Source: Burkholderiales bacterium
GTDB lineage: Bacteria; Pseudomonadota; Gammaproteobacteria; Burkholderiales; Casimicrobiaceae
NCBI GenBank assembly: GCA_905339295.1
Contig: CAJPFI010000021.1
Location: 186,001-250,000 of the forward strand
Direction of reading: 5' to 3'
Length of the DNA stretch: 64,000 bases
In this document: piece by piece, positions 10,301-19,937 of the stretch
Layout: every line of letters starts with the position of its first letter
How positions within the stretch are numbered: the first letter of the stretch is position 1
The notes under the pieces: generated by a model
Told to the model about the DNA's origin: nothing
Seen by the model: only the letters and a program-made list of their open reading frames with translations
The model's database searches: none
Program-made: the position numbers and the translations under genes

Positions 10301-11074
10301 TCACGTCGCGGAAAATCCGCCGTCGACGAACAGCGCCTGCCCGGTGATCGCGGCGCCGGCGTCGCTCGCGAGCAGCAGCGCCATGCCGCGGCAGTCGTCC
10401 GGCACGCCGTTGCGCCCGATCATCGTGCGCGCCGCCATCGCGGCGACCCGCGCGGGATCGGCGGACGCCTCGCGCGTGAGCGGCGTCAGCACGAACCCCG
10501 GGACGATCGCGTTGCACGTGACTCCCCGCGACGACCACCGCTCGGCGGTCGAGCGCGTGAGCGAGACCAGCGCGCCCTTCGACGCGCCGTAGGCGCCGCT
10601 GTTGCCGAACGCGCGGACGGCCTGCTGCGACGCGATGTTGACGATGCGTCCCCATCCCCGGGCGGCCATCGCCGGCGCGAGCGCGCGCGTGAGCAGGAAC
10701 GGGCCGGTCAGGTTCGCGGCGATCGTCGCGTCCCAGTCGTCGTCGCGGATCTCCTCGAACGGCATGCGCAGATTGATCCCGGCCGAGTTGACCAGGATGT
10801 CGATGGGTCCTGGCGCGCGCGCCAGGCGCCCGACGAGCGCGGCGATCGACTCGCGATTCCCGACGTCGACCGTCTCGCCCGTGGCCGCACCTCCCCGCGC
10901 GATCAGCGCGGCGACCGTCTCGTCGACCGGCTCGCGCCGCCGCGCCGCCACGACGACGTGGGCGCCCGCGCCCGCGAGCACCCCGGCGATCGCACGCCCG
11001 ATGCCCGAGCTGCCGCCGGTCACGAGCGCGACGCGGCCGTGGAGGTCGAAGAGCCGCGCGAGCGTCTCGTCCAT
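10301..11074 (-). CDS. Short-chain dehydrogenase/reductase
   Basis: A 257-residue classical SDR: NAD(P) motif TGGSSGIGRA near residue 19, NSAGINL (NAG motif), catalytic YGASK with the upstream Ser and the C-terminal GQALFVDGGFSAT. The R residues after the first strand (ARRREP) hint at NADPH preference. The substrate is unknown. It lies 81 nt upstream of the dehydratase, same strand, possibly one transcription unit. Confidence 0.88.
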   Translation of the reverse strand: MDETLARLFDLHGRVALVTGGSSGIGRAIAGVLAGAGAHVVVAARRREPVDETVAALIARGGAATGETVDVGNRESIAALVGRLARAPGPIDILVNSAGINLRMPFEEIRDDDWDATIAANLTGPFLLTRALAPAMAARGWGRIVNIASQQAVRAFGNSGAYGASKGALVSLTRSTAERWSSRGVTCNAIVPGFVLTPLTREASADPARVAAMAARTMIGRNGVPDDCRGMALLLASDAGAAITGQALFVDGGFSAT

Positions 11075-11484
11075 GGGCCGTCCGCGTCGCGTCGCCGGTC
11101 AGGCGCCCTCGGTGCACCGCGTCAGCACGAGTGCGCGGCGTCCGGGCGCATCGGACCGCGTGAACTCTCCGCTCGCGGTGCCCTGCGCCCGGTCACCGAC
11201 CTCGTCGCCTGCATCACCCATCGTGAGCTCGCATTTCAGGAGTGTCGGCGCCTCGACGTCGTCGCGCTCGCCGCGCCCGGGGTCGCGCAGGTCCCGCGTG
11301 CCGGCAGGACCGGGCCGCCGATGCCGCCGGCCGGTCCGGTCGGAACGCGTGGCCCGGCGAGTCCCGGCGCGGGCGCAAGGTTACCATCCCGACGATGGCC
11401 GACGATCCTGCGCGGCGGGCGATCGAACGCGCACAGGATCGCCTCGCGCGCGCCCTGCGGCGCGTCGCGCGCCGCAGGGCGCGG
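11075..11484. other. Intergenic region between rnhB and the SDR gene
   Basis: About 410 nt without a convincing gene. A 40-codon minus-strand frame (11099-11221) and a plus-strand frame starting at 11395 exist, but neither has similarity that I recognise nor a good ribosome site. The one clear structure is the long perfect hairpin next to the rnhB stop, listed separately. Confidence 0.6.
11449..11483 (-). terminator. Perfect 16-bp hairpin just after rnhB, candidate operon terminator
   Basis: Bases 11449-11464 and 11468-11483 are exact inverse complements with a 3-nt loop (TCG on the plus strand). All pairs but one are G-C. It begins 2 nt after the rnhB stop codon, at the end of the long rpsB-to-rnhB gene run. 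No T-tract follows on the minus strand, so it may act as a mRNA 3'-end stabiliser or as a Rho-assisted stop rather than a classical intrinsic terminator. Confidence 0.5.
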
Positions 11485-12066
11485 TCACCACTCGAGCGCG
11501 CGCTGCGCGACGGGCGCGAAGCTCTTCCGGTGCGCCGGGCACGGTCCGTGCCGTGCGAGCGCCGCGAGGTGCTCCGGCGTCGCGTAGCCCTTGTGGCGCG
11601 CGAAGCCGTAGGCCGGATACTCGCGGTCGAGCGCGACGAGCAGCGCGTCGCGCACCGTCTTCGCCAGGATCGACGCCGCCGAGATCGAGGGCACGTCGCG
11701 GTCGCCCCCGACGATCGCGCGCACCGCGCAGCCGACCGACGGGCAGCGGTTGCCGTCGACGAGCACCTCGGCGAGGTCCACGCCCAGCGCCTCGACCGCG
11801 CGCCGCATCGCGAGCATCGTCGCCTGGAGGATGTTGATCGCGTCGATCTCCTCGACCGCCGCCTGCGCGACGGCGTACGCGCGCGCATGCGCGCGGATCT
11901 CGGTCGCGAGCGCTTCGCGTCGCCTTGCCGACAGCAGCTTCGAGTCCGCGAGCCCCTCGATCGGCCGGCGCGGATCGAGGACGACCGCGGCGGCGACGAC
12001 CGGCCCGGCGAGCGGGCCGCGGCCCGCCTCGTCGACTCCGGCGACCAGCAACAGCGCGTGCGTCAC
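11485..12066 (-). CDS. rnhB: Ribonuclease HII
   Basis: A 193-residue enzyme that cuts the RNA strand of RNA-DNA hybrids, including single ribonucleotides in DNA. The N-terminal [14 protein letters not shown] holds the first catalytic Asp-Glu pair, followed by [13 protein letters not shown], the Asp in EVLVDGNR and the usual [10 protein letters not shown] block. Length is normal. It closes the lpxD-fabZ-lpxA-lpxB-rnhB gene order common in proteobacteria, 130 nt after lpxB. Confidence 0.95.
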   Translation of the reverse strand: MTHALLLVAGVDEAGRGPLAGPVVAAAVVLDPRRPIEGLADSKLLSARRREALATEIRAHARAYAVAQAAVEEIDAINILQATMLAMRRAVEALGVDLAEVLVDGNRCPSVGCAVRAIVGGDRDVPSISAASILAKTVRDALLVALDREYPAYGFARHKGYATPEHLAALARHGPCPAHRKSFAPVAQRALEW

Positions 12067-12196
12067 CGGACCTGCTCCCCGGCGCCCGTCGCTTCGCCGC
12101 CACCGCGCCCCCCCTCCGCGAGGAGGCGTCCGGTGCGATCCCCGCGAAGCGCGCGCTGCGCGCCTCGCGCCCGCCGGCCTGTCGGCCCGGCGGCGA

Positions 12197-13375
12197 TCAT
12201 GACGGCACGGCGAGCGACAGCTCGTGCGCGACCGCGTCGGCGGCGATCGCGCCGGTGTCGGCCGAGAGCTCGCGCGCGAAGCCGGCGAACACCTGCTCGA
12301 TCGCGTGGCGCGTGACGGTGTCGTCGAACAGGTTGAGCGCGGCCTGCGCGAGATTCTCCGGCGTCGCGTCCTCCTGCATCAGTTCCGGCACGACGAAGCG
12401 GCCCGCGAGCACGTTGGGCAGACCGACCCAGGGCAACAGGAGCCTGCGGCGCACGATGCTCGCGGTGAGCGCGGTCACGCGGTAGAAGATCACGTGCGGG
12501 CAGCGGGCGAGCGCGGCCTCGAGCGTCGCCGTGCCCGAAGCCACGAGTCCGATGTCCGCCGCCTTGAGGGCGTCGTTCGCATGCCCGTACAGGAGCGCGA
12601 ACGTCCCCGGATCCGCTCCCTCGCGCCAGATCGCCTGCTCGAAGGCGTCGCGCGTCGCGCGCGAGACGAGCGGCACGAGGAACCGCGCGTCCGGGCGCGC
12701 CCGCGCGATGCGCTTCGCCGCGCCGATGACCATCGACGCGTGCATCCCGAGCTCCGAGAGCCGGCTGCCGGGCAGCAGCGCGAACACCGGCGTGGCGAGC
12801 CCGATGCGCAGCCGCTCGCGCATCGTTCGGCGGCTCCAGTCGGAGGCCGCGTGCGAGGCCATCGGGTGGCCGACGTAGCTCACCGGGATGCCCGCCTGCT
12901 CGTAGAGCGGCGGCTCGAACGGGAACAGCGCGAGCACGCGGTCCGCCGCGCGGCCGATCGTCGCGAGCCGTTCGCGCCGCCATGCCCACACCGACGGGCT
13001 CACGAAGTGGATCGTGCGCACGCCGCGCGCCTTGAGCCTGCGCTCGAGCCCCAGGTTGAAGTCGGGCGAGTCGACGCCGATGAACAGCCGCACGCGCTCG
13101 GCGACAAGTCGCGCCGCGAGCGCACGGCGAAGCGACACGAGCCGCGGAAGATGTCGCACCACTTCGACGATTCCGCGGACCGCGAGCGTCTCGGACGGCT
13201 CCCACACCTCGCAGCCCGCCGCCGCCATCTTCGGCCCGGCGACGCCTGCGAAGCGGACTTGCGGCAGGCGCGCACGCACGGCGGCGATCAGCGTCGCGGC
13301 CAGCGCGTCGCCCGACGCCTCGCCGGCGACGATCCCCACGGTGACCGGCGCCGCCGTTCCTGCAGCGTCGCGCAT
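12197..13375 (-). CDS. lpxB: Lipid-A-disaccharide synthase
   Basis: A 392-residue GT19 glycosyltransferase. It joins UDP-2,3-diacylglucosamine to lipid X at the inner face of the cytoplasmic membrane during lipid A synthesis. The start region [20 protein letters not shown], the [10 protein letters not shown] motif and the C-terminal [18 protein letters not shown] block are diagnostic. The ATG at 13375 fits the family length; the upstream open frame is the end of lpxA read out of frame. It lies 11 nt after lpxA. Confidence 0.95.
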   Translation of the reverse strand: MRDAAGTAAPVTVGIVAGEASGDALAATLIAAVRARLPQVRFAGVAGPKMAAAGCEVWEPSETLAVRGIVEVVRHLPRLVSLRRALAARLVAERVRLFIGVDSPDFNLGLERRLKARGVRTIHFVSPSVWAWRRERLATIGRAADRVLALFPFEPPLYEQAGIPVSYVGHPMASHAASDWSRRTMRERLRIGLATPVFALLPGSRLSELGMHASMVIGAAKRIARARPDARFLVPLVSRATRDAFEQAIWREGADPGTFALLYGHANDALKAADIGLVASGTATLEAALARCPHVIFYRVTALTASIVRRRLLLPWVGLPNVLAGRFVVPELMQEDATPENLAQAALNLFDDTVTRHAIEQVFAGFARELSADTGAIAADAVAHELSLAVPS

Positions 13376-13386
13376 CGTCGCCTCCG

Positions 13387-14163
13387 TCAGCGCACGATGC
13401 CGCGCCCGCCGGCCGACAGGAACTCGACCAGCGGCGCGAGCACGGGCTCGCTCGCCGCCTCGCGCTCGAGGCGCGCGCGGGCGTCCTCGAGCGACAGGCC
13501 CTCGCGATAGAGCGTCTTGTACGCTCGGCGCACCGCGAGGATCTGCGCGGGCGTGAAGCCGCGGCGCCGCAATCCCTCGCTGTTGGTGCCCTTCGGCACC
13601 GCCGGGTAACCCTGCACGATCGTGTAAGGAGGAACGTCCTGCAGGACGATCGCCCCCGCCGCGAGCATCGTGTGCGCGCCGACGCGGCAGAACTGGTGGA
13701 CGCCCGCGTACGCGCCGAGCACCGCCCAGTCGCCGACGTGCACGTGTCCGGCCACCTGCGCGTTGTTCGACCACGTCGTGCGGTCGCCGACGACGCAGTC
13801 GTGCGCGACGTGCGTGTAGGCGAGGAACCAGTTGCCGTTGCCGATCGTCGTGTCGGCGCGGTCCTGCGCGGTGCCCGCGTGGATCGACACGTACTCGCGG
13901 ATGACGTTGTCGTCGCCGATCGTCGTCGTCACCGGTTCGCCGCCGTACTTGCGGTCCTGCGAGATCTGCCCGATCGACGCGAACGGGAAGATGCGGTTGC
14001 GCGCGCCGATCGTCGTCTTCCCGTCGATCACGACGTGCGGTCCGACCGTCGTCCCGGCGCCGATCGCGACACCCGCGCCGACGACCGAGAACGGCCCGAC
14101 CTCGACGTCGTCGGCGAGATCGGCGCCGGGATCGACCAGCGCCGACGGGTGGATGCGCGCCAT
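13387..14163 (-). CDS. lpxA: UDP-N-acetylglucosamine O-acyltransferase
   Basis: A 258-residue left-handed beta-helix protein that starts lipid A synthesis by moving a 3-hydroxyacyl chain from ACP to UDP-GlcNAc. It opens with MARIHPSALVDPGADLADDV and runs through many hexapeptide repeats (IGAGTT, IGDDNV). The catalytic His lies in YTHVAHDC, and the C-terminal helical domain is intact. ATG at 14163, 11 nt after fabZ. Confidence 0.95.
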   Translation of the reverse strand: MARIHPSALVDPGADLADDVEVGPFSVVGAGVAIGAGTTVGPHVVIDGKTTIGARNRIFPFASIGQISQDRKYGGEPVTTTIGDDNVIREYVSIHAGTAQDRADTTIGNGNWFLAYTHVAHDCVVGDRTTWSNNAQVAGHVHVGDWAVLGAYAGVHQFCRVGAHTMLAAGAIVLQDVPPYTIVQGYPAVPKGTNSEGLRRRGFTPAQILAVRRAYKTLYREGLSLEDARARLEREAASEPVLAPLVEFLSAGGRGIVR

Positions 14164-14174
14164 CGCGGCCCGGG

Positions 14175-14636
14175 TCAGGGCGTGCCCGAGGCGGGCGCCG
14201 GCCGCAGCACGGAAAGCAGCGTGCCCTCGCACGCGAGCTGGCCGTCGACGGTCGCGCGCACCGCGTACTTCCCGATGTCGCGCATCCCCTTCAGGAACGT
14301 CGACTCGAGGATCAGGGTGTCTCCCGGCACCACCTGCCGCTTGAAGCGCGCGTCGTCGATCCCGGCGAACATGAACAGCTTGCGTCCGCCCATCGCCTCG
14401 GGGTCGCTGCGGTAGGCGACGATCGCGGAGGCCTGGGCGAGCGCCTCGATGATCAGCACGCCGGGCATGACCGGGTAGTGCGGGAAGTGCCCCGGGAAGA
14501 ACGGCTCGTTGATCGTCACGTTCTTGAGCGCCTTGATGCGCACGCCAGGCTCGAGCTCGAGCACGCGGTCGACGAGCAGCATCGGGTAGCGGTGCGGCAG
14601 CGTCGCGCGGATGGCGTTGATGTCGAGCGTTTCCAT
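14175..14636 (-). CDS. fabZ: (3R)-hydroxyacyl-ACP dehydratase
   Basis: A 153-residue hot-dog-fold dehydratase of fatty acid synthesis. The signature [13 protein letters not shown] and the catalytic [23 protein letters not shown] (His in GHFP, Glu in IIEA) are present. Its place between lpxD and lpxA is standard; FabZ and LpxA compete for the same 3-hydroxyacyl-ACP pool. 15 nt after lpxD. Confidence 0.96.
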   Translation of the reverse strand: METLDINAIRATLPHRYPMLLVDRVLELEPGVRIKALKNVTINEPFFPGHFPHYPVMPGVLIIEALAQASAIVAYRSDPEAMGGRKLFMFAGIDDARFKRQVVPGDTLILESTFLKGMRDIGKYAVRATVDGQLACEGTLLSVLRPAPASGTP

Positions 14637-14651
14637 GCCCCTCCCGGGCGG

Positions 14652-15704
14652 TCAGTCCGCGCGTTCCCGCGCGGCGAGCGCGCGCTCGAGCGCGGCGATG
14701 CGGTCCGCAAGGCGGTCGAGCTGGCGCAGGCGCGCGGCGTTGCGCCGCCACTCGCCGAACGGCTGAACCGGATAGGCGCCGCTGTACGCGCCGGGCTCCG
14801 CGATCGACGACAGCACCGTCGTCGCGCCGCCGAGCGTCGTCCCGTCGGGGATCGACAGGTGCCCGGCGATGCTCGCCGCGCCGCCGATGCGGCACCGGCG
14901 GCCGACGCGCGTCGACCCCGCGATCCCGACGCAGCCCGCGATGGCGGTGCCCTCGCCGATCACGCAGTTGTGCGCGATCTGGATCTGGTTGTCGAGCTTG
15001 ACGTCGTCCTCGATCACCGTGTCGTCGATCGCGCCGCGGTCGATCGTCGTGTTCGCGCCGATCTCGACGCGGTCGCCGATCACCACGCGCCCGACCTGCG
15101 GCACGCGCAGCCACCGCCCGCCGTCCTCGGCAAGGCCGAAGCCGTCGGCGCCGATCACGGCGCCGGCGCAGAGCAGCGTGTCCGACCCGATCACGCAGCC
15201 GTCGTAGACCACGACGTGCGCGTCGAGCCGCGATCGCGGCCCGATGCGGACGTCGCGGCCGATCGCGCACCCCGGTCCGACCACGACGCCCTCGCCGATC
15301 GACGCGCCGGCGCCGACCGTCGCGTGCGGGCCCACGGACGCCGACGGCGCGATCGCAGCGCGCGCGTCGACGACGGCGGTCGCGTGGACGCCCGGCGACG
15401 GCGGCGCGGGCGGGTACAGCAGCGTCGCCACGCGGGCGTACGTGAGGTAAGGGTGCGGCGTGACCAGCTTGGGCAGGCTCGTGCGCGGCGCGTCGGCGGG
15501 CGCCACGATCACCGCGGTGGCACGCGTCGTCCCGAGATTCGCCGCATACTTCGGATTTGCGAGGAACGCGATCGCGCCGTCGCCCGCGCCCTCGAGCGTC
15601 CCGACGCTCGCGATGCGCACGGAGCCGTCGCCCTCGAGCGCGGCGCCGCTGCGGTGAGCGAGCTCGGCGAGCGTCCAGGCGGCCGGGGCGTCGTGCCGCG
15701 CCAT
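14652..15704 (-). CDS. lpxD: UDP-3-O-acylglucosamine N-acyltransferase
   Basis: A 350-residue trimeric left-handed beta-helix acyltransferase for the third step of lipid A synthesis. The N-terminal uridine-binding domain (AFLANPKYAANLGTTRATAVIV) precedes long hexapeptide repeats with the catalytic His in IQIAHNCVIG. A C-terminal helix (residues about 320-350) follows. It is preceded by skp and followed by fabZ, the canonical order. Confidence 0.95.
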   Translation of the reverse strand: MARHDAPAAWTLAELAHRSGAALEGDGSVRIASVGTLEGAGDGAIAFLANPKYAANLGTTRATAVIVAPADAPRTSLPKLVTPHPYLTYARVATLLYPPAPPSPGVHATAVVDARAAIAPSASVGPHATVGAGASIGEGVVVGPGCAIGRDVRIGPRSRLDAHVVVYDGCVIGSDTLLCAGAVIGADGFGLAEDGGRWLRVPQVGRVVIGDRVEIGANTTIDRGAIDDTVIEDDVKLDNQIQIAHNCVIGEGTAIAGCVGIAGSTRVGRRCRIGGAASIAGHLSIPDGTTLGGATTVLSSIAEPGAYSGAYPVQPFGEWRRNAARLRQLDRLADRIAALERALAARERAD

Positions 15705-15729
15705 CGCGCTGGCGCCTCGCGGGCGCGCG

Positions 15730-16245
15730 CTACTTGTCCGCCAGCGCCTTGATCACCTTGTCGGTGATGTCGATGCGCTGGCTCGCGTAGACCACCGGGT
15801 CCTGCAGGATCAGGTCGAACTTCTCGCTCTCCGCGATCTGCTGGATGACCTTGTTGGCGCGCTCCTGCAGCTGCCCGAGCTCCTCGTTGCGGCGCAGGTT
15901 CAGGTCCTCGCGGAACTCGCGCTGCGCGCGCTGCAGGTCGCGCGACAGGTTCGCGAGGTCGCGCTCCTTGTTGCGTCGGTCGCTCTCCGCCATCGTCGCG
16001 CCGTCCTTGTCGAGCGACGCCTGCAGGTCGCGCACCTGCTTGGTGAGCTTCTGGACCTCCGCGTCGCGCGTGGCGAACTCGCGCTCGAGCTTGGCCTGCG
16101 CGCGCTTGGCCGGCGCGGCCTCGCGGAACAGGCGCTCGGTGTTGACGAAGCCGATCTTGTAGGCCGCGGTGACCGCCTGGGCCGACGCGAGGGTCGCGGT
16201 CGCCGCGAGCGCCGCGGCCGCCGCGAGGAAGAGGATGCGTTTCAC
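15730..16245 (-). CDS. skp: OmpH/Skp-family periplasmic chaperone
   Basis: A 171-residue protein with a signal peptide (VKRILFLAAAAALAATATLASAQA) and a long charged coiled-coil core (about residues 45-135), the Skp tentacles that hold unfolded outer-membrane proteins for BamA. GTG at 16245 is chosen as start because AGGAG lies 7 nt before it. An ATG 15 nt further upstream is the alternative. The gene sits directly after bamA, as usual. Confidence 0.9.
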   Translation of the reverse strand: MKRILFLAAAAALAATATLASAQAVTAAYKIGFVNTERLFREAAPAKRAQAKLEREFATRDAEVQKLTKQVRDLQASLDKDGATMAESDRRNKERDLANLSRDLQRAQREFREDLNLRRNEELGQLQERANKVIQQIAESEKFDLILQDPVVYASQRIDITDKVIKALADK

Positions 16246-16273
16246 TTGGGTCTCCTGCATCGGGTCGCCCGGG

Positions 16274-18607
16274 TCAGAACACCGAGCCGACCTGGAACTG
16301 GAAGCGCTGGATCTTGTCGCCGGGCTTCTCGTTGATCGGGTATGCGTAGCTGAACTTGAGCGGGCCGAGCGGCGAGTTCCACGCGAGCCCGACGCCGGTC
16401 GAGTAGCGGAACGACTCGAAATCCGGTTGCAGGCCTTCCGCGTAGATCTGGCCCGCGTCGGCGAAGAACGACAGCCGGACTGCCTGCTGGCCGGCGAGGA
16501 GCGGGTAGAACAGCTCCGCATTGCCCACGATCTTGCGATTGCCCCCGAGGACGTTGCCGAAGGTGTCGCGCGGTCCGAGCGAGCTCGACTCGTAGCCGCG
16601 CACCGATCCGACGCCGCCGGCGTAGAACGCCTTGAAGAACGGCAACGGCTTGCCCGAGTACCCGTCGCCGTAGCCTGCCTCGCCGCGCAGCATGAGCACC
16701 CACGGCGAGACCACCGGCCAGAACCACTGGTGCACGTACTGCGCCTTGTAGTACGACAGGTCGCCGATCGGCAGCCCCACCTCGAGGAGCACGCTCTGCA
16801 GCCGGCCCTGGTTAGGATAGAGAATGTCGTCGCGCGTGTCACGCGCCCAGCCCAGCGTGACGATGTACGCGCTCGTCGTCGCGCCGAACCTGTCGACGTA
16901 GTCGACGTAGACCGGCGGGCTGTCCTGCAGCAGCATGAGCTTCGTGTGGTCGTAGCGGAATCCGAGGTTGACGGTGTCCGTCTCCGTCACCGGCACGCCG
17001 AAGCCGACCGCGGCGCCGATCGTGTCCGACGAGTACTGCGAGATCGACAGGAGCTGCGACGGGTCGAGCCGGCGCACGTAGAACTCGAGCGTTCGCGACA
17101 CGCCGTCCACCGTCCAGTACGGCTCGGTGTACAGGGCCGAGTAGGTGCGGTTGATCTTGCTCGTGTTGAACGCGAGCGAGATCGCGTTGCCCGAGCCGAA
17201 CACGTTCTGCTGCGCCACCGAACCGTTGAACACGACGCCTTCCGAGCTCGAGTAGCCCAGCCCCGCGAGCAGGTTGCCGGTCGACCGCTCGACCACCGAG
17301 AACTCGACGTCGATCTGGTCCGACGCGCCGGGCACCGGCGGCGTCTCGACGTTCACGTCGTCGAAGTAGCCCAGCCGCCGGATGCGGACCTTCGAGCGCT
17401 CGATGCGCTGGCCGTCGAACCACGCGCCCTCGAGCTGCCGCGCCTCGCGTCGAATCACCTCGTCGCGCGTCTTGGTGTTCCCGCTGATGTTCATGCGGCG
17501 CACGTAGACGCGGCGGCCGGGATCGACGTAGATCGTGAAGGCGGCGGTGGCCTTCACGCGGTCGATGTCGGGCACCGCGTTCACGTTGGCGAACGCGTAG
17601 CCCTCGGCGCCGAGCCGGTCGGAGATGTCCTTGGCGGTCTTCTGCAGCTTCTCGCGCGAGTAGACTTCCCCCTCGCGGATGCGCACGAATCCGCGCAGCT
17701 CGGACTCGTCCACGGCCAGGTCGCCGGCAAGCCGCACCTCGCCGACCGTGTAGCGCGGACCCTCGACCACGTTGACCGTGATGAAGATGTCCTCCTTGTC
17801 CGGCGAGATCGACACCTGCGTCGACTCGATCTCGAACTCGAGGTATCCGCGGTTCTGGTAGAACGAGCGCAGCGCCTCGAGGTCGCCCTGCAGCTTCTGT
17901 TTCGAGTACTGGTCGTTCTTCGTGTACCAGGTGAGCCAGCCCGGCGTCGTGAGCGTCATCTCCTTGCGGAGCTGCGCCTCGGTGAACGCCGTCGCGCCGA
18001 TGATGTTGATGCGCGAGATGCGCGACGCCGAGCCCTCGTCGATCGTGAAGTTGATCGCGACCCGGTTGCGCTCCTGCGGCGTCACCGTCGTCTGCACCCT
18101 GGCCGCGTACAGCCCGCGCGTGATGTACTGGCGCTTCAGCTCCTGCTCGGCGCGGTCGAGCGCGGAGCGGTCGAAGATCCGCGCCTCGGCGAGCCCGATG
18201 TCCTTCAGCGCCTTCTTGATCGTGTCGGTCTCGAACTCCTTGTTGCCGACGAACGACAGCGCCGAGATCGTCGGGCGCTCCTGCACGGCGACGACCAGCA
18301 CGTCGCCCTCGCGTTCGAGCCGGACATCGCGGAAGAAGCCGGTCGCGTAGAGGGCCTTGACCGCGGCCGAGAGCTTCTCGTCGTCGACGCGCTCGCCGAC
18401 CTTGATCGGCAGGTAGGAGAAGATCGTGCCCGCCTCGGTGCGCTGGACGCCCTCGACGCGGATGTCGCGCACGACGAACGGATCGGCCGCGGGAGCGGGA
18501 AGCGGGACCGCGAGGGCGGCCGCGAGCGCCGCGGCAGCCGCGAACGCGGCGAGCCCGCGTCGGCGGCGCACCGGAGGCCGGCGGTCAGAACAGTCGGGAA
18601 ACGTCAT
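16274..18607 (-). CDS. bamA: Outer-membrane protein assembly factor BamA
   Basis: A 777-residue Omp85 protein that folds beta-barrel proteins into the outer membrane. A signal peptide (about residues 1-40) is followed by five POTRA repeats (from FVVRDIRVEGVQRTE) and a 16-strand barrel. The lid-lock motif VRGYESSSLGPRD and the C-terminal aromatic ending QFQVGSVF are visible. Length is normal. Its start lies inside the 3' end of rseP (23-nt overlap), so the two are likely coupled. Confidence 0.96.
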   Translation of the reverse strand: MTFPDCSDRRPPVRRRRGLAAFAAAAALAAALAVPLPAPAADPFVVRDIRVEGVQRTEAGTIFSYLPIKVGERVDDEKLSAAVKALYATGFFRDVRLEREGDVLVVAVQERPTISALSFVGNKEFETDTIKKALKDIGLAEARIFDRSALDRAEQELKRQYITRGLYAARVQTTVTPQERNRVAINFTIDEGSASRISRINIIGATAFTEAQLRKEMTLTTPGWLTWYTKNDQYSKQKLQGDLEALRSFYQNRGYLEFEIESTQVSISPDKEDIFITVNVVEGPRYTVGEVRLAGDLAVDESELRGFVRIREGEVYSREKLQKTAKDISDRLGAEGYAFANVNAVPDIDRVKATAAFTIYVDPGRRVYVRRMNISGNTKTRDEVIRREARQLEGAWFDGQRIERSKVRIRRLGYFDDVNVETPPVPGASDQIDVEFSVVERSTGNLLAGLGYSSSEGVVFNGSVAQQNVFGSGNAISLAFNTSKINRTYSALYTEPYWTVDGVSRTLEFYVRRLDPSQLLSISQYSSDTIGAAVGFGVPVTETDTVNLGFRYDHTKLMLLQDSPPVYVDYVDRFGATTSAYIVTLGWARDTRDDILYPNQGRLQSVLLEVGLPIGDLSYYKAQYVHQWFWPVVSPWVLMLRGEAGYGDGYSGKPLPFFKAFYAGGVGSVRGYESSSLGPRDTFGNVLGGNRKIVGNAELFYPLLAGQQAVRLSFFADAGQIYAEGLQPDFESFRYSTGVGLAWNSPLGPLKFSYAYPINEKPGDKIQRFQFQVGSVF

Positions 18608-19937
18608 TGACGAGCGCGAGAGTCATCAGCATGGCGAGTAGCGCCATCCCGATGCGCTGCCCGACCTCGAAGGCGCGGTCGGATACCGGTCGGCCCAGAA
18701 CGATCTCGGCCAGATAATACAGCAAATGCCCGCCGTCCAGCAGCGGGATCGGGAGCAGGTTGAGGACGCCCAGGCTGATGCTGATCAGCGCGAGATAGCC
18801 GATGAACGTGAGCACGCCGGCCTGCGCCGTCTGGCCGGCGAAGTCGGCCAGCGTGATCGGTCCGGACAGGTTCTTGAGCGAGGCGTCTCCGGTGACCATC
18901 CGCCCGAGCATGCGCAGCGTGAACGTCGCGAGCTCCCAGGTCTTGCGCGCGCCCTGGCCGAGCGCGTCGATCGGCCCCGACCGGACGGTGATTGCGACGC
19001 GCTGCGCCGCGGCCGGATCGACCTTGAGGCGCAATCCGGCGAGCCCGACGCGCTTGCCGTCCTGCTCGATCGACTCCGGCACCACCGTGATGTCCGACTC
19101 GGCGCCATCGCGCGCGACGCGGAAGACGATCGGGGTTCCCGGGTGCGCGTTGGTCGCTCCGGCGACATCCGACGGCGACCGCGCGGCGCGGCCGTCCACC
19201 GCGAGGATGCGATCGCCCTGCCGCATGCCCGCGGCCTCGGCGGGCTTGCCCGGCGACACCAGGTCGACGATCGGCGCGCCGAGGTCCGGCCGCAGTCCCA
19301 ACGCGCCGAGCGGATTGCCCTCCCAGGCGGCCATCGACAGGCCGGATACCGGCAGCGTTCGCGTCGCCCGGCTGCCGTCCGCCCGCTCGACCTCGACCGC
19401 GACGCTGTCGCGGCCCTGAGACCTCACGATTCGCCAGCGCAGATCCTGCAGGCTCGCGACCGGATCGCCATCCACCGCGACGACCCGGTCGCTTCCGGCG
19501 AAGCCGGCCGCGGCGGCCGGCGTCCCCGGCAACGGCGGCGCGAGCAACGCCACCTGACCGGGCACGCCCGCCACGAAGGTTCCGGCGAACAGCAGGATGG
19601 CGAGCAGCAGGTTCGCGACCGGGCCCGCCGCGACGATCGCGATGCGCTTGCCGACGCCTTGCCGGTTGAACGCGCGCGGAACATCCTCCGGCGCGAGGTC
19701 GTCCTCGCGCTCGTCGGCCATCTTGACGTAGCCGCCCAGCGGGATCAGCGACAGCGCCCACTCGGTCCGGTCGGATCCGACGCGCCGCGACCACACGACG
19801 CGGCCGAATCCCACCGAGAAGCGCAGCACCTTGACTCCGCACCACCGCGCGACGAGGTAGTGGCCGAGCTCGTGGAACACCACGAGCACGCCCAGGACGA
19901 CGAGGAACGCGCCGGCCTTCCAGGCGATGTCGATCAT
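18585..19937 (-). CDS. rseP: RseP-family intramembrane zinc protease (site-2 protease)
   Basis: A 450-residue S2P protease that cuts anti-sigma factor RseA in the envelope stress response. HELGH (about residues 22-26) supplies zinc ligands and [14 protein letters not shown] near the C terminus supplies the third. Between them are two PDZ domains. Four membrane segments are visible. The ATG at 19937 overlaps the dxr stop as ATGA, which fixes the start. Confidence 0.94.
   Translation of the reverse strand: MIDIAWKAGAFLVVLGVLVVFHELGHYLVARWCGVKVLRFSVGFGRVVWSRRVGSDRTEWALSLIPLGGYVKMADEREDDLAPEDVPRAFNRQGVGKRIAIVAAGPVANLLLAILLFAGTFVAGVPGQVALLAPPLPGTPAAAAGFAGSDRVVAVDGDPVASLQDLRWRIVRSQGRDSVAVEVERADGSRATRTLPVSGLSMAAWEGNPLGALGLRPDLGAPIVDLVSPGKPAEAAGMRQGDRILAVDGRAARSPSDVAGATNAHPGTPIVFRVARDGAESDITVVPESIEQDGKRVGLAGLRLKVDPAAAQRVAITVRSGPIDALGQGARKTWELATFTLRMLGRMVTGDASLKNLSGPITLADFAGQTAQAGVLTFIGYLALISISLGVLNLLPIPLLDGGHLLYYLAEIVLGRPVSDRAFEVGQRIGMALLAMLMTLALVNDVSRLF

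Noticed and set aside
11395-11484. ATG at 11395 on the plus strand as a small gene start
   Set aside because: The frame soon runs antisense into rnhB and contains the long hairpin; no ribosome site.
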